DNA from: a bacterium
GTDB lineage: Bacteria > Chloroflexota > Dormibacteria > Aeolococcales > Bog-877
NCBI GenBank assembly: GCA_021827985.1
Contig: JAKATL010000020.1
Location: 1 to 41,682, forward strand
Length of the DNA stretch: 41,682 nucleotides
Direction of reading: 5' to 3'
The position numbers were made by a program, and so were the translations under genes. The notes below the pieces were generated by a model, which was not told the DNA's origin, did not search any database, and was given only the letters and a program-made list of their open reading frames with translations. Positions 24,415-32,265 of this stretch are shown here, in pieces (position 1 is the first letter of the stretch; each line of letters begins with the position of its first letter).

Positions 24415-24766
24415 CCCGGGGTCTGGTTCCGGCGGCGGCAGGGGGAAGGCAGTCCAGCACCTGGTGCTCTTCCGCCTTCCCACCACGCCGGGCCCGGAGG
24501 TGGAGACCGAGATGCGGCGGCAGATCGGTGCCTGGGCTGGGGTGATCCCCGGGCTCAGGCGCCTCCGCTTCGGGGCGGACACCGGGGGACGGGCGATGGG
24601 CTACCAGTTCGCCCTGCTCACCGAGTTCGACGACCAGGCGGCCATGGACGCCTATGTGACCCACCCGCTGCATGCCGAATTCCTCAGGTGGGCGGTCGAC
24701 CGCCAGTTCGAGGTGCTGCGCTTCGACTATCCCCTCGACGAGACCACCAGCCTTCTGGAGAGCTGA
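24392..24766 (+). CDS. Dabb (stress-responsive A/B barrel) domain protein
   Basis: A 124-aa protein. After a Ser/Gly-rich stretch of about 18 residues, VQHLVLFRLPTTPGPEVETE opens a ferredoxin-like dimeric alpha/beta-barrel, with YQFALLTEFDDQAAMDAYVT and HPLHAEFLRWAV as the Dabb hallmark. Family members include small cyclases and proteins of unknown role in catabolic clusters. ATG 24392 lies within the last 23 bases of the ligase gene, so translation is coupled. It probably acts in the same pathway. Confidence 0.8.
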   Translation: MSTLSSSDPGSGSGGGRGKAVQHLVLFRLPTTPGPEVETEMRRQIGAWAGVIPGLRRLRFGADTGGRAMGYQFALLTEFDDQAAMDAYVTHPLHAEFLRWAVDRQFEVLRFDYPLDETTSLLES

Positions 24767-24778
24767 CCCGCCTTTGGC

Positions 24779-24808
24779 TTGACGCCCTACACCTCACCTG
24801 GGTATGGT
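24779..24808 (+). promoter_or_regulatory. sigma70-type promoter for the RDD gene
   Basis: TTGACG (24779-24784), an 18-base spacer, and TATGGT (24803-24808). The start would be near 24815, leaving a leader of about 40 bases with AGGAG (24841-24845) before ATG 24856. Confidence 0.5.
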
Positions 24809-24855
24809 CCTGTCCCACGTGCGCGAATCGTCCGCTTCATAGGAGTCCCCCTGAG

Positions 24856-25395
24856 ATGAGTGAGGTTGGTCCGCCCGACGGCGGTGGTTACGGCGAGGTC
24901 CCGGGCGGTGCCGCTGCTTTTCCCCCTCCGGCGGGCGGCAGCGGCCAGCCGGCGGGTGTGGCGGCGACCGTGCAGGCCGGCTTCTGGGTGCGCTTCGCCG
25001 GGCTCTTCATCGATGGGCTGATCTTCTTCGTGATCGAGTTGGTCCTGGGAGCCATCTTCACCACCACCACCACCGAGGTGGTCGGAGGGGTGACGCTCAC
25101 CGTGCGCACCGGATCCTCGCTACCCACGGTCATCATCGTGCTCCTGGAGCTGGCGTACTTCAGCTGGTTCTGGACCACCCGGGGGGCCAGCCTGGGCCAG
25201 CAGCTGGTGGGGATCCGGGTGGTGGACTCGGAGACCGGCGGGCCGCTCAAGCCCTCCCAGGCGGTGGTGCGGTACATCGGCTACCTCATCTCCGGCATCC
25301 CCCTGCTGCTGGGATACCTCTGGGCGGCGTGGGACCCCAAGAAGCAGGGTTGGATGGACAAGCTGGCCGGCACCCGGGTGGTGCGCTCTCGCTGA
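24856..25395 (+). CDS. RDD-family membrane protein
   Basis: A 179-aa protein. A Pro/Gly-rich cytoplasmic N-terminus of about 38 residues is followed by GFWVRFAGLFIDGLIFFVIE (RDD signature with Arg and Asp), a second hydrophobic segment (TVIIVLLELAYFSWFW), GASLGQQLVGIRVVD, and a third (YIGYLISGIPLLLGYLWAAW). It ends KKQGWMDKLAGTRVV, the family ending. The function of RDD proteins is mostly unknown; some are Na+/H+ antiporters. It has its own promoter. It is convergent with the methyltransferase at 25412. Confidence 0.88.
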   Translation: MSEVGPPDGGGYGEVPGGAAAFPPPAGGSGQPAGVAATVQAGFWVRFAGLFIDGLIFFVIELVLGAIFTTTTTEVVGGVTLTVRTGSSLPTVIIVLLELAYFSWFWTTRGASLGQQLVGIRVVDSETGGPLKPSQAVVRYIGYLISGIPLLLGYLWAAWDPKKQGWMDKLAGTRVVRSR

Positions 25396-25411
25396 GGGCG
25401 GAGCCTCCCTC

Positions 25412-26254
25412 CTACGTCCCGAGATCGGGAGCAGGGGCGGCACCGGGAGCCGCCGTGTCCCACCAGATGGTGGCCATCTGGCCAAAGGCGCCCGCATCCT
25501 CCCGCTCCGCCAGCACCGCCGCCAGCTCCGGCTCCCGTGAGGGATCGAGGCACAGCCGCCGCCTGACCCAGGCGACCTCCTCTGGGCCGGGGCCGGCCGG
25601 GTCCACCTCCCCCCGCTGCCACCGCCTGACCTCCACCGGCCGGCCCAGCGCCTCTTCGACCACGGCCACGGCGTCGGCGGCGGTGGGGCTCTCGGGGCGG
25701 CCGAGCCCCCAGAAGCGCTCCCAGAGCCAGTTGAGGGAGGCCTGCGGGTGGTGCCAGGTGAGCTCCAGGACTACCCGCCGCCGGGGCTGCGCGCCGAGGG
25801 CGAGGACGAAATCGCCCAGGCCCGCCACGTTGTAGGCCACGTTGGCGCAGACGGCAACGTCCACCCGGGGCACCCTTGGGGCAACTTCGGGCCAGACTCC
25901 CCGCACTGTCCGCAGCCGCACCCGCCCTTTCGCCAGTTGGGCCATCTGGTCAAGCATCTCCTGGCTCTGGTCCACGGCCACGATGAGAGCCGCCCTGCCC
26001 GCCAGCGGCAGACTGGCTGCCCCGCCCCCAGCGCCTACGTCCAGGACCGTGCCCCCGGCTGGCAGGGCGTCCAGCGCCAGCTGGTGGGTGGGGGAATGGG
26101 CGGACTCCAGTGACCTCTCCGCCCGGATGGCGAAGGCCTGGGGTGGAAGCTCCCAGGGGGATTCCCGCGCCCGGGCCAGGATCTCCTCGGGGATGGCCCA
26201 GGCGGCCAGTGCCTTGGCCCACCGCTCCTGTGCCGTCACCAGGTCATTGTCCAT
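25412..26254 (-). CDS. class I SAM-dependent methyltransferase
   Basis: A 280-aa protein. VLDVGAGGGAASLPLAGRA is SAM motif I, AVDQSQEMLDQM carries the acidic residue, and a long helical N-terminus (about 60 residues) precedes the Rossmann fold. DVAVCANVAYNVAGLGDFV is motif IV, and VVLELTWHHPQASLNWLWER follows. The N-terminal arrangement resembles other uncharacterised actinobacterial methyltransferases; the substrate is unknown. ATG 26254 gives the usual length and is divergent from the METTL7-like gene at 26300, with 45 bases between. Confidence 0.78.
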   Translation of the reverse strand: MDNDLVTAQERWAKALAAWAIPEEILARARESPWELPPQAFAIRAERSLESAHSPTHQLALDALPAGGTVLDVGAGGGAASLPLAGRAALIVAVDQSQEMLDQMAQLAKGRVRLRTVRGVWPEVAPRVPRVDVAVCANVAYNVAGLGDFVLALGAQPRRRVVLELTWHHPQASLNWLWERFWGLGRPESPTAADAVAVVEEALGRPVEVRRWQRGEVDPAGPGPEEVAWVRRRLCLDPSREPELAAVLAEREDAGAFGQMATIWWDTAAPGAAPAPDLGT

Positions 26255-26299
26255 CGTCCCGGGGCCGGGTCACCCCTTGGGCGTGCGACCATCGGGCCA

Positions 26300-26944
26300 G
26301 TGAGCCAGATTGCCCCGGGCCCTCGGCACCCGATCTTCGCCCGCGTCTACGGTGCCCTGGCTCCCCTGAGCGAGGTGGGCGGCGGGGCCAGAGCGCGCCG
26401 GGAGTTGCTGCAGGGGCTGCGGGGCTCGGTCGTTGAGGTGGGATGCGGCAGCGGCTTGAACTTCCGCCACTATCCCCTTCAGGTCGCGCAGGTAACGGCC
26501 CTCGAGCCCGAGCCCCAGCTTCGCCGCCTGGCCCACCGGGCGGCGAGGCGAGCCGCGGTCCCGGTGGAGGTGCTGGACGGGGTGGCCGAGCGGATCCCCC
26601 TACCGGACGGTTCCCAGGACGCGGTGGTGTCGGCCCTGGTCCTCTGCTCGGTGGAGGATCTGGCGGGCTCTCTCTTCGAGGTTCGGCGGGTTCTGCGCCA
26701 GGGGGGCGAGTTCCGCTTCCTGGAGCATGTCCGCGGACACGGCGCGGGCGGCCGCCTGGAAGACCTTTTGGACCCACTCTGGACCAGGGTCGCCGGGGGC
26801 TGCCACCTCAACCGGCAGTCCGACCTGGCGGTGGAGCGGTCGGGGCTGAGGCTGGAAGGGGTGAGGGAGCTGGGAACCACGGTGCTGGGGATTCCGTTTC
26901 CCGGCCCCAGGATGCTCCTGGGCACCGCCCGGGCCCCGTCCTAA
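26300..26944 (+). CDS. class I SAM-dependent methyltransferase, METTL7-like
   Basis: A 214-aa protein. VVEVGCGSGLNFRHYP is motif I, ALEPEPQLRRLA carries the acidic residue, and VSALVLCSVEDLAGSLFEVR with LRQGGEFRFLEHV follows. The C-terminal GGCHLNRQSDLAVERSGL is characteristic of the METTL7/thiol-methyltransferase-like group. Such proteins methylate small thiols or unknown acceptors. GTG 26300 has a GACCAT element seven bases upstream, a weak leaderless-type signal. Its last four bases overlap the end of the convergent DUF429 gene. Confidence 0.8.
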   Translation: MSQIAPGPRHPIFARVYGALAPLSEVGGGARARRELLQGLRGSVVEVGCGSGLNFRHYPLQVAQVTALEPEPQLRRLAHRAARRAAVPVEVLDGVAERIPLPDGSQDAVVSALVLCSVEDLAGSLFEVRRVLRQGGEFRFLEHVRGHGAGGRLEDLLDPLWTRVAGGCHLNRQSDLAVERSGLRLEGVRELGTTVLGIPFPGPRMLLGTARAPS

Positions 26945-27666
26945 GCGGCTCCCGCCCCTAGTCTGGCCAGGCTGCCCGGCAAGGGGATGTGGATCCATCC
27001 CTCCACCCGGGCGTCCATTTGGTGCTCCACGGGGATGGGCTCGCAGAGGCCGCAGGCCGCGGCCCGAGCCACCAGCGCCGCCACCAGGGCATCCAGGCGG
27101 TTGTCGTCGGCGAGCAGCGGCTCCGGGTCGAAGGTTCCGCCACCGAGCCCGGGTAGGGCGTGGAGGAGCTGCCCCACAATCCCCCCGCGGTGCCCCCTGC
27201 CCTCCGCCCCCTTGTACCTCCGATTGGCGAGCCCCCAGGCGATCAGGGCCGCCGCCGGATACACCTCGACCACCTGGCCCGACCCATCGCGAGGCTTCCC
27301 CGTGAGGAGGGGGGCGGCGCGGAGGGCTGGGTAGGCGATCCGGTCGGTGGACACCGAGAGCGGCCAGATGCCGCACCGGGCGTGCACCCAATGGTCGGTG
27401 GCCCGGTGGGTGAGACGTTTCACAGCGACAGGTTCGACCGATCGCATCTCACTGTGCCGGTGCACCAGCTCCACGAAGCGGCGGGGCCAGCCGAGGGGCA
27501 CGTCCAGGCCGACCTTCTCCGCGGAGGACTGAACGAGCTGGCGCAGGCCGTTGTCGTCCAGACGACCCTCCAGTTGCTCCACCTGCACGGCTCCGCCCTC
27601 CCAGCGGAGCACACAGAGTCCGGTGTTCTCGGGCTGGCTGGCGAGGTCGACCCCAGCGGTGATCAC
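26941..27666 (-). CDS. DUF429 family protein
   Basis: A 241-aa protein of the DUF429 family, with an RNase-H-like fold. GVDLASQPENTGLCVLRWEG is the first strand with Asp and supports the family. VGLDVPLGWPRRFVELV carries a second Asp, VEVYPAAALIAWGL a Glu, and DDNRLDALVAALVARAAA the last Asp-containing helix. These acidic positions resemble a nuclease or ATPase active site, but no function has been shown that I can name. GTG 27666 is the only sensible start. It is convergent with the METTL7-like gene. Confidence 0.8.
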   Translation of the reverse strand: MITAGVDLASQPENTGLCVLRWEGGAVQVEQLEGRLDDNGLRQLVQSSAEKVGLDVPLGWPRRFVELVHRHSEMRSVEPVAVKRLTHRATDHWVHARCGIWPLSVSTDRIAYPALRAAPLLTGKPRDGSGQVVEVYPAAALIAWGLANRRYKGAEGRGHRGGIVGQLLHALPGLGGGTFDPEPLLADDNRLDALVAALVARAAACGLCEPIPVEHQMDARVEGWIHIPLPGSLARLGAGAA

Positions 27667-27706
27667 CGCCGGGGCCGGCCCCCGCCGAGGGCCGCGAGCC
27701 CCGAGC

Positions 27707-28126
27707 TCACTCGGAGAACGCCAGTTCCACCACCGGGATCACCCGGGTGGTCTTTGCCTGGTACTCGCCGAACCCTGGGAAGCGCTTCACCTGCTCGGCG
27801 TAGATGCGATCGCGCTCCGCGCCGGTGACCGGGACCGCTTGAGCGGAGCGGGTCGCCCCTCCCAGCTCCACCTCGACCTCTGGATGGGCGAGCAGGTTGT
27901 GGTACCAGTCGGGGTTGGAGTCGGCGCCGGCCTTGGAGGCGAAGACGAAGGTCCGGCCCTCAAGCTCGAGGTACATGACCGGGTGGACGCGCTCCGCTCC
28001 GCTCTTGGCACCGCGGGTGTGGAGGAGGAGCAGTGGGGCTCCTGCGAAGCCGCCCCCGACCCGCCCCTGGTTGGCCCGAAACTCCTGGATCACCGCCTGG
28101 TTATGGTCCTCTGCAGCGACGCTCAT
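27707..28126 (-). CDS. DDN-type nitroreductase family deazaflavin-dependent protein
   Basis: A 139-aa split-barrel protein. LLLLHTRGAKSGAERVHPVMY and FVFASKAGADSNPDWYHNLLA, with PEVEVELGG, are the hallmarks of the F420H2-dependent DDN family of mycobacteria and relatives. Members use reduced F420 to reduce nitro compounds or quinones. ATG 28126 is preceded by a perfect AAGGAGGTG (28134-28142 on the minus strand), one of the strongest ribosome sites in the window. Presence of F420 biosynthesis elsewhere would be expected. Confidence 0.88.
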   Translation of the reverse strand: MSVAAEDHNQAVIQEFRANQGRVGGGFAGAPLLLLHTRGAKSGAERVHPVMYLELEGRTFVFASKAGADSNPDWYHNLLAHPEVEVELGGATRSAQAVPVTGAERDRIYAEQVKRFPGFGEYQAKTTRVIPVVELAFSE

Positions 28127-28233
28127 ATATGACACCTCCTTGTTCTGACCTTTCCCTCCCATTGTGGTCGGATCCGCCCCGCTCCCGCCCGCCCGCCCCT
28201 TCCCACGCGGGCGCCTGCGTTGAGCTTTCCGTC

Positions 28234-28995
28234 CTACCTGCTGGCTCCGAGGTCCACTGACAGCTGGGAGGCCGCCTCCACCACCAGGGGGGCCAGGCGG
28301 GCCGCAGCCCTCGGTCCCAGCCGGTAGCGGGGTGCCCCGACGCCCAGGGCGGCCACGACCTTCCCTGAGGTATCTCGCACCGGAGCGGCCAGCGCGGCCA
28401 TCTCTCCCTCCCGCTCTCCGAAGGAGGCCGCGTAGCCCGCCTCGCGGATCCGCCCCAGCTCCCTCTCCCAGGCGTCCTTCACGGTGATGGTGGCGGCTGT
28501 GAGGGGGCGGACCTCGGAAAGTGCCTCCCGGAGGTCCAGCGTCTCGTCGAAGGCGAGAAACACCTTCCCCGCCGCGCCCGCGTACAGCGGCAGCACCTCG
28601 CCCACCCGAACCGCACGGCCCACCGGGCGCCTGGTCTCGGCGGCGGCCACGCATACCCTGACCAGGCCGTCCCGCACGTAGAGCCGGGAGGTCTCTCCGC
28701 TCTCGTCCCTGAGCTCCTCAAGCCGTCGTCGGGCCAGCTCCTGAAGGCCGGGGGCCGAGGCCAGCCGCGCCGAGCTCCAGCGCACCAGCCGGGCTCCGGG
28801 CCGGTAGCTCTCGCCGCGGTGCTCCAGGAACCCGAGCTCGGTGAGGCTGGAGAGCAGCCGGGAGCAGGTGGACGGTGGGAGCTGGGTGCGGCGCCGGAGC
28901 TCACCGAACCCCAGCTCCGGCTCCTCCGGGCTGAAGCAGTCCAGGATGTCACGGGCCTTGCCCAGGACCAGGATCCGCTCTGAGCTGGCTGCCAT
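28234..28995 (-). CDS. IclR-family transcriptional regulator
   Basis: A 253-aa regulator. N-terminal winged helix (ILDCFSPEEPELGFGELRRR, QLPPSTCSRLLSSLTELGFL) and C-terminal GAF-like effector domain (VRVGEVLPLYAGAAGKVFLA, REAGYAASFGEREGEMAALAAPV) are typical. It senses a small carboxylate or aromatic acid in most cases. ATG 28995 has GGGGAGGCG before it. It is divergent from the acyl-CoA operon at 29125. A perfect inverted repeat (29020-29057) lies between the two starts, so it probably represses or activates both itself and that operon. Confidence 0.9.
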   Translation of the reverse strand: MAASSERILVLGKARDILDCFSPEEPELGFGELRRRTQLPPSTCSRLLSSLTELGFLEHRGESYRPGARLVRWSSARLASAPGLQELARRRLEELRDESGETSRLYVRDGLVRVCVAAAETRRPVGRAVRVGEVLPLYAGAAGKVFLAFDETLDLREALSEVRPLTAATITVKDAWERELGRIREAGYAASFGEREGEMAALAAPVRDTSGKVVAALGVGAPRYRLGPRAAARLAPLVVEAASQLSVDLGASR

Positions 28996-29019
28996 CGCCT
29001 CCCCGGGGTTGCGTTGAGC

Positions 29020-29057
29020 TGTTCCACATCGTAGCATGACATCCGCTATGTGGAACA
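29020..29057. promoter_or_regulatory. perfect inverted repeat, operator candidate for IclR
   Basis: TGTTCCACAT at 29020-29029 and its exact reverse complement ATGTGGAACA at 29048-29057, with an 18-base centre. It lies 25 bases upstream of the IclR start codon. The centre-to-centre distance is 28 bases, between two and three helical turns. IclR-family sites often contain TTCCA/TGGAA half-sites. Confidence 0.65.
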
Positions 29058-29124
29058 ATCTCGGGGAACACCGTACCATCCGCCGGGGAGAGCCGGCGGG
29101 AATCGTGCCAGGGAACCCGGTCGA

Positions 29125-30156
29125 ATGAGCCCGGGAACCGCGCCGCGACCTGCCCCCTTGGTGGCTGACGTCTTCCTCCGGGATGGGCTGCAGGCAGTGG
29201 ACCCCGACCGGGCACGGGACCGCATCCCCACATCGGTGAAGTTGGAGATCCTGGCCGAGCTGGACGCCTGCGGGGTGCCGGAGGTGGAGGTGACTGGCTT
29301 CGTCCACCCCCGGGTGATCCCCAACCTCAGCGACGCCGAGGAGGTGGCCCGACGGGCTGTTGCCAGTGGCGCCCGGGCCCGGCTTCGGGCACTCGTGCCC
29401 AACCTGCGGGGAGCCAGCAGAGCGCTGGATGCTGGGATCTCCAAACTGGCCTGGTTGATAGCCGCCAGCCCCACCTACCAGCGGCTCAACTCCAACACGG
29501 ACCAGGAGCGGGGGCTGGAGGAGGGCGCAGAGGTCCACCGCATCGTGTCCGGCGCTGGGGCAGAGATGGTGGCGGCGGTGGCGACGGCCTTCGTCTGTCC
29601 CTATGAGGGCGTCATCGCACCGGAGCGTCTGTACTCACTGGTGGGCCGGATCGCCGACCTGGGGGTGCGGGAGGTCTGGCTGGGGGAGAGCGTGGGCCTG
29701 GCCTGGCCGAGCCTGGTGGCCGGCCGCGTCTCGGGTCTCAAGGAGCGATTCCCAAGCCTCAGGCTCGGGGTGCACCTGCACACCCTGGCCGGCCTTGCCC
29801 CGGCCAACGCCCTGGCGGCTCTGCGGGCCGGGGCCGAGATGCTGGAGGGAGCCGTGGGTGGGGTGGGGGCGGGGATCGCGCTCATGCACCCCTCGCTGGA
29901 GTTCGGCAACTACGCCACCGAGGATCTGAACTACCTGCTCACGGCGGAGGGGTTGGATACCGCCATCGACCAGGTGAGACTGGCGGAGCTGGGGCGCCGG
30001 GTCCGAGAGCTGGCGGGTGGGGGAGGGAGCCGGGCGGCCCACTTCCTCAGTCTGGAACGCTACCTGGAGCGCAGTCGCTCGATACAGGGGAGGCTGGAGC
30101 GCTCCCGCCCGGGCGACTCGCAGGCCCAGCCGGCAGCGGAGTTTCGCGGTGGCTGA
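29125..30156 (+). CDS. HMG-CoA-lyase-like (DRE-TIM) enzyme lacking the catalytic Cys
   Basis: A 343-aa TIM-barrel protein of the HMGL-like family. VFLRDGLQAV (Arg19, Asp20) is the metal/substrate motif, VCPYEG (157-162) is a conserved HMG-CoA lyase stretch, HLHT (His217, His219) supplies metal ligands, and Asn262 in FGNYATEDL matches the fourth. The loop that in HMG-CoA lyase reads GGLGGCP with the catalytic Cys is GGVGAGIALMHP here, with no Cys. It is therefore probably a retro-aldol or Claisen-type lyase for another substrate. ATG 29125 is used because an upstream GTG at 29050 lies inside the inverted repeat. It overlaps the CoA-transferase start by eight bases. Confidence 0.8.
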   Translation: MSPGTAPRPAPLVADVFLRDGLQAVDPDRARDRIPTSVKLEILAELDACGVPEVEVTGFVHPRVIPNLSDAEEVARRAVASGARARLRALVPNLRGASRALDAGISKLAWLIAASPTYQRLNSNTDQERGLEEGAEVHRIVSGAGAEMVAAVATAFVCPYEGVIAPERLYSLVGRIADLGVREVWLGESVGLAWPSLVAGRVSGLKERFPSLRLGVHLHTLAGLAPANALAALRAGAEMLEGAVGGVGAGIALMHPSLEFGNYATEDLNYLLTAEGLDTAIDQVRLAELGRRVRELAGGGGSRAAHFLSLERYLERSRSIQGRLERSRPGDSQAQPAAEFRGG

Positions 30157-31357
30157 GAGAAGCCCTCAGGCTCCGCCACCCCTGGACGGTGTGCGGGTCC
30201 TGGACCTGGCCACCATGATGGCGGCTCCTGCCGCCGCGGCCTACCTGGCGGAGTTCGGAGCCGACGTGATCAAGGTGGAGAAGCCGAGGGAGGGAGACCC
30301 GCAACGGCGCTGGGGCACCCGGAAGGCCGGGGAGTCGATCTTCTGGAAGTCGATCTCACGCAACAAGCGCTCCCTGACCCTGGACCTGCGCACCCCACGG
30401 GGGGCGGAGATCCTCGGCCTGCTCGTCCGGGGAGCAGACGTGGTGATCGCCAACTTCCGACCCGGGACCCTGGACTCCTGGGGGATCGGGTATGAGTGGA
30501 TGGCGGCGGTCAACCCCGGCGTGATCCTGCTTGAGATCTCCGGGTTCGGCCAGAGAGGGCCCCTGGCCCGCCGCCCGGGGTTCGGCACGCTGGCCGAGGC
30601 TCGCTCCGGCTTCGCCCATCTCACCGGCCAGCCGGAGGGACCGCCTACCCTTCCCAACATGGGGCTGGCGGACGGGGTGGCGGGGATCATGGGAGCCTTT
30701 GCCGTGATGCTGGCGCTCCGGGCCAGGGAGCGAGGAGACGGTCTGGGGCAGCGCATCGACCTCTCGCTCTGCGACTCCGTGCTGCGCCTCATCGAGCCCT
30801 CGCTCCTGGACTGGAGCCAGTTGGGGATCGCCGGGCAGCGGACCGGGAGTCGCAGTGTTCATGTCGCGCCCCGCAACGTCTACCGCTGCCGGGACGGCAA
30901 CTGGGTGGCTCTCTCGGCCAGCACCCCTTCGATCGCCCGCCGGGTCTTCGCTGCCATCGGCAGGCCGGAGCTGGCGGACGACCCTCGGTTTGCGGACAAC
31001 GCTGCGCGGCTGGAAAACGTCGACGAACTGGACGACGTGATCGGCGAGTGGATCGGGAGGCACGTCGCCCCCGAGGTGATCGAGATCATGGAGAGGGCCG
31101 AGGCCGCGGTCGGCCCGGTCCAGGACATCCCGCAGATCCACCAGGACCCAAGCTTCCGCGAGCGTCCCTCGTTCGTGGAGGTGGAGGACCCGAACTTCGG
31201 GGCGATGCGGCTGGTGGACGTGGTGCCCAAGCTGAGCCGCACCCCGGGGATGGTCCGGGCCACCGGCCCGGCCCTGGGGCAGCACACCAAGGAGATCCTG
31301 GGCGAACTGGGCCTCCTGGCCGAGTACGAGGGGCTCGAGGAGGAGGGGGTGGTCTGA
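30149..31357 (+). CDS. class III CoA-transferase (CaiB/BaiF family)
   Basis: A 402-aa protein. LDGVRVLDLATMMAAPAAAAYLAEFGADV is the N-terminal signature, NKRSLTLDLRTPRGAEIL follows, and the catalytic Asp is in MGLADGVAGIMGAF. GQRIDLSLCDSVLRL and VQDIPQIHQDPSFRER are the C-terminal conserved parts. It moves CoA between a donor acyl-CoA and a carboxylic acid. Between an HMGL-like and a CitE-like lyase, it would activate the hydroxy acid that is then cleaved. GTG 30149 gives the conserved N-terminus and overlaps the previous stop. Confidence 0.88.
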   Translation: MAERSPQAPPPLDGVRVLDLATMMAAPAAAAYLAEFGADVIKVEKPREGDPQRRWGTRKAGESIFWKSISRNKRSLTLDLRTPRGAEILGLLVRGADVVIANFRPGTLDSWGIGYEWMAAVNPGVILLEISGFGQRGPLARRPGFGTLAEARSGFAHLTGQPEGPPTLPNMGLADGVAGIMGAFAVMLALRARERGDGLGQRIDLSLCDSVLRLIEPSLLDWSQLGIAGQRTGSRSVHVAPRNVYRCRDGNWVALSASTPSIARRVFAAIGRPELADDPRFADNAARLENVDELDDVIGEWIGRHVAPEVIEIMERAEAAVGPVQDIPQIHQDPSFRERPSFVEVEDPNFGAMRLVDVVPKLSRTPGMVRATGPALGQHTKEILGELGLLAEYEGLEEEGVV

Positions 31358-31368
31358 GCGCCGCCTCC

Positions 31369-32265
31369 TTGAGCCGAGAGGGCCGCCTGGCCACCTGGCT
31401 CTTCGCGCCCGCCACCAGCCCCCGCCACTGCCAGAGGGCGCTGCAAGGGGGCTGCGACGTCGCCATCATCGACCTGGAGGACGGGGTCAGCCGGGAGCGC
31501 AAGGAGGAGGCGCGGAGCTCCGCCCGGGAGCTTCTGCGGGGACGCGTGGGACCGGGTCCGCTGGCCTTCGTGCGCATCAACTCCCCCGCCGGTGGGGAGG
31601 GGCGGGCGGACCTGGAGGCGGTGGTGCTCCCCCAGCTGGCGGGGGTGATGGTGCCGAAGGTCGGATCTCCGGCCCAGATCGAGGTGCTGGACTGGGTGCT
31701 TGGGAGGCTGGAGCGGCAGCACGGAGTGCCCGAGGGGCAGGTGTCGGTCCTCCCTCTGCTGGAGACCGCCGCAGGACTGGGGGCGGCAGGGGAGATCGCC
31801 AGGTCCTCCCCAAGGGTGTGCGCCCTGGCCCTCGGCGTGGCCGACCTGGCCGCGGACCTGGGAGCCCTCATCAGGCGAGACAGCCCGCTTCTGGCCGCCG
31901 CCCGGGCGGAGCTGGTGGTCGCCTGCCGCAGCGCGGGAGTGGGGCCGCCCCTGGACCCGGTGCACCTCGACCTCCAGGACCTTGCGGGGCTTGAGGCAGA
32001 GGCGGTCAGCGCCCGGGAGCTGGGATTCCAGGGCAAGGCCTGCATCCACCCGAGACAGGCTGAGGTGGTGGCCAGGGTTTTCGCTCCCACCCCTGAGGAG
32101 CGGGAGTGGGCAGAGCGCGTCCTTGCCGCCTTCGCCGCCGCCGAGCAGCAGGGCCGGTCGGCCCTGGTGGTGGATGGGGAGTTCGTGGACTATGCGGTGG
32201 CAGCCCGGGCCCGCCGCCTCCTACGGTTACCGGCCCAGCTTCAGTCCGCTTCCAGGTCGCAGTAG
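31369..32265 (+). CDS. CitE-like HpcH/HpaI lyase (hydroxyacyl-CoA lyase)
   Basis: A protein of about 298 aa, a TIM barrel of the citrate-lyase beta/malyl-CoA lyase group. LFAPATSPRHCQRALQGGCD is the N-terminal CoA-binding part, DVAIIDLEDGVSRERKEEAR the signature with Asp/Glu, PLLETAAGLG the metal Glu, LALGVADLAADLG the metal Asp, and GFQGKACIHPRQ the C-terminal mark. Related enzymes cleave citramalyl-CoA, malyl-CoA or 3-hydroxy-3-methylglutaryl-type esters. TTG 31369 follows the CoA-transferase stop by 11 bases; CTG 31354 is an alternative. Its 3' end overlaps the convergent DPH6-like gene by 25 bases. Confidence 0.82.
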   Translation: MSREGRLATWLFAPATSPRHCQRALQGGCDVAIIDLEDGVSRERKEEARSSARELLRGRVGPGPLAFVRINSPAGGEGRADLEAVVLPQLAGVMVPKVGSPAQIEVLDWVLGRLERQHGVPEGQVSVLPLLETAAGLGAAGEIARSSPRVCALALGVADLAADLGALIRRDSPLLAAARAELVVACRSAGVGPPLDPVHLDLQDLAGLEAEAVSARELGFQGKACIHPRQAEVVARVFAPTPEEREWAERVLAAFAAAEQQGRSALVVDGEFVDYAVAARARRLLRLPAQLQSASRSQ

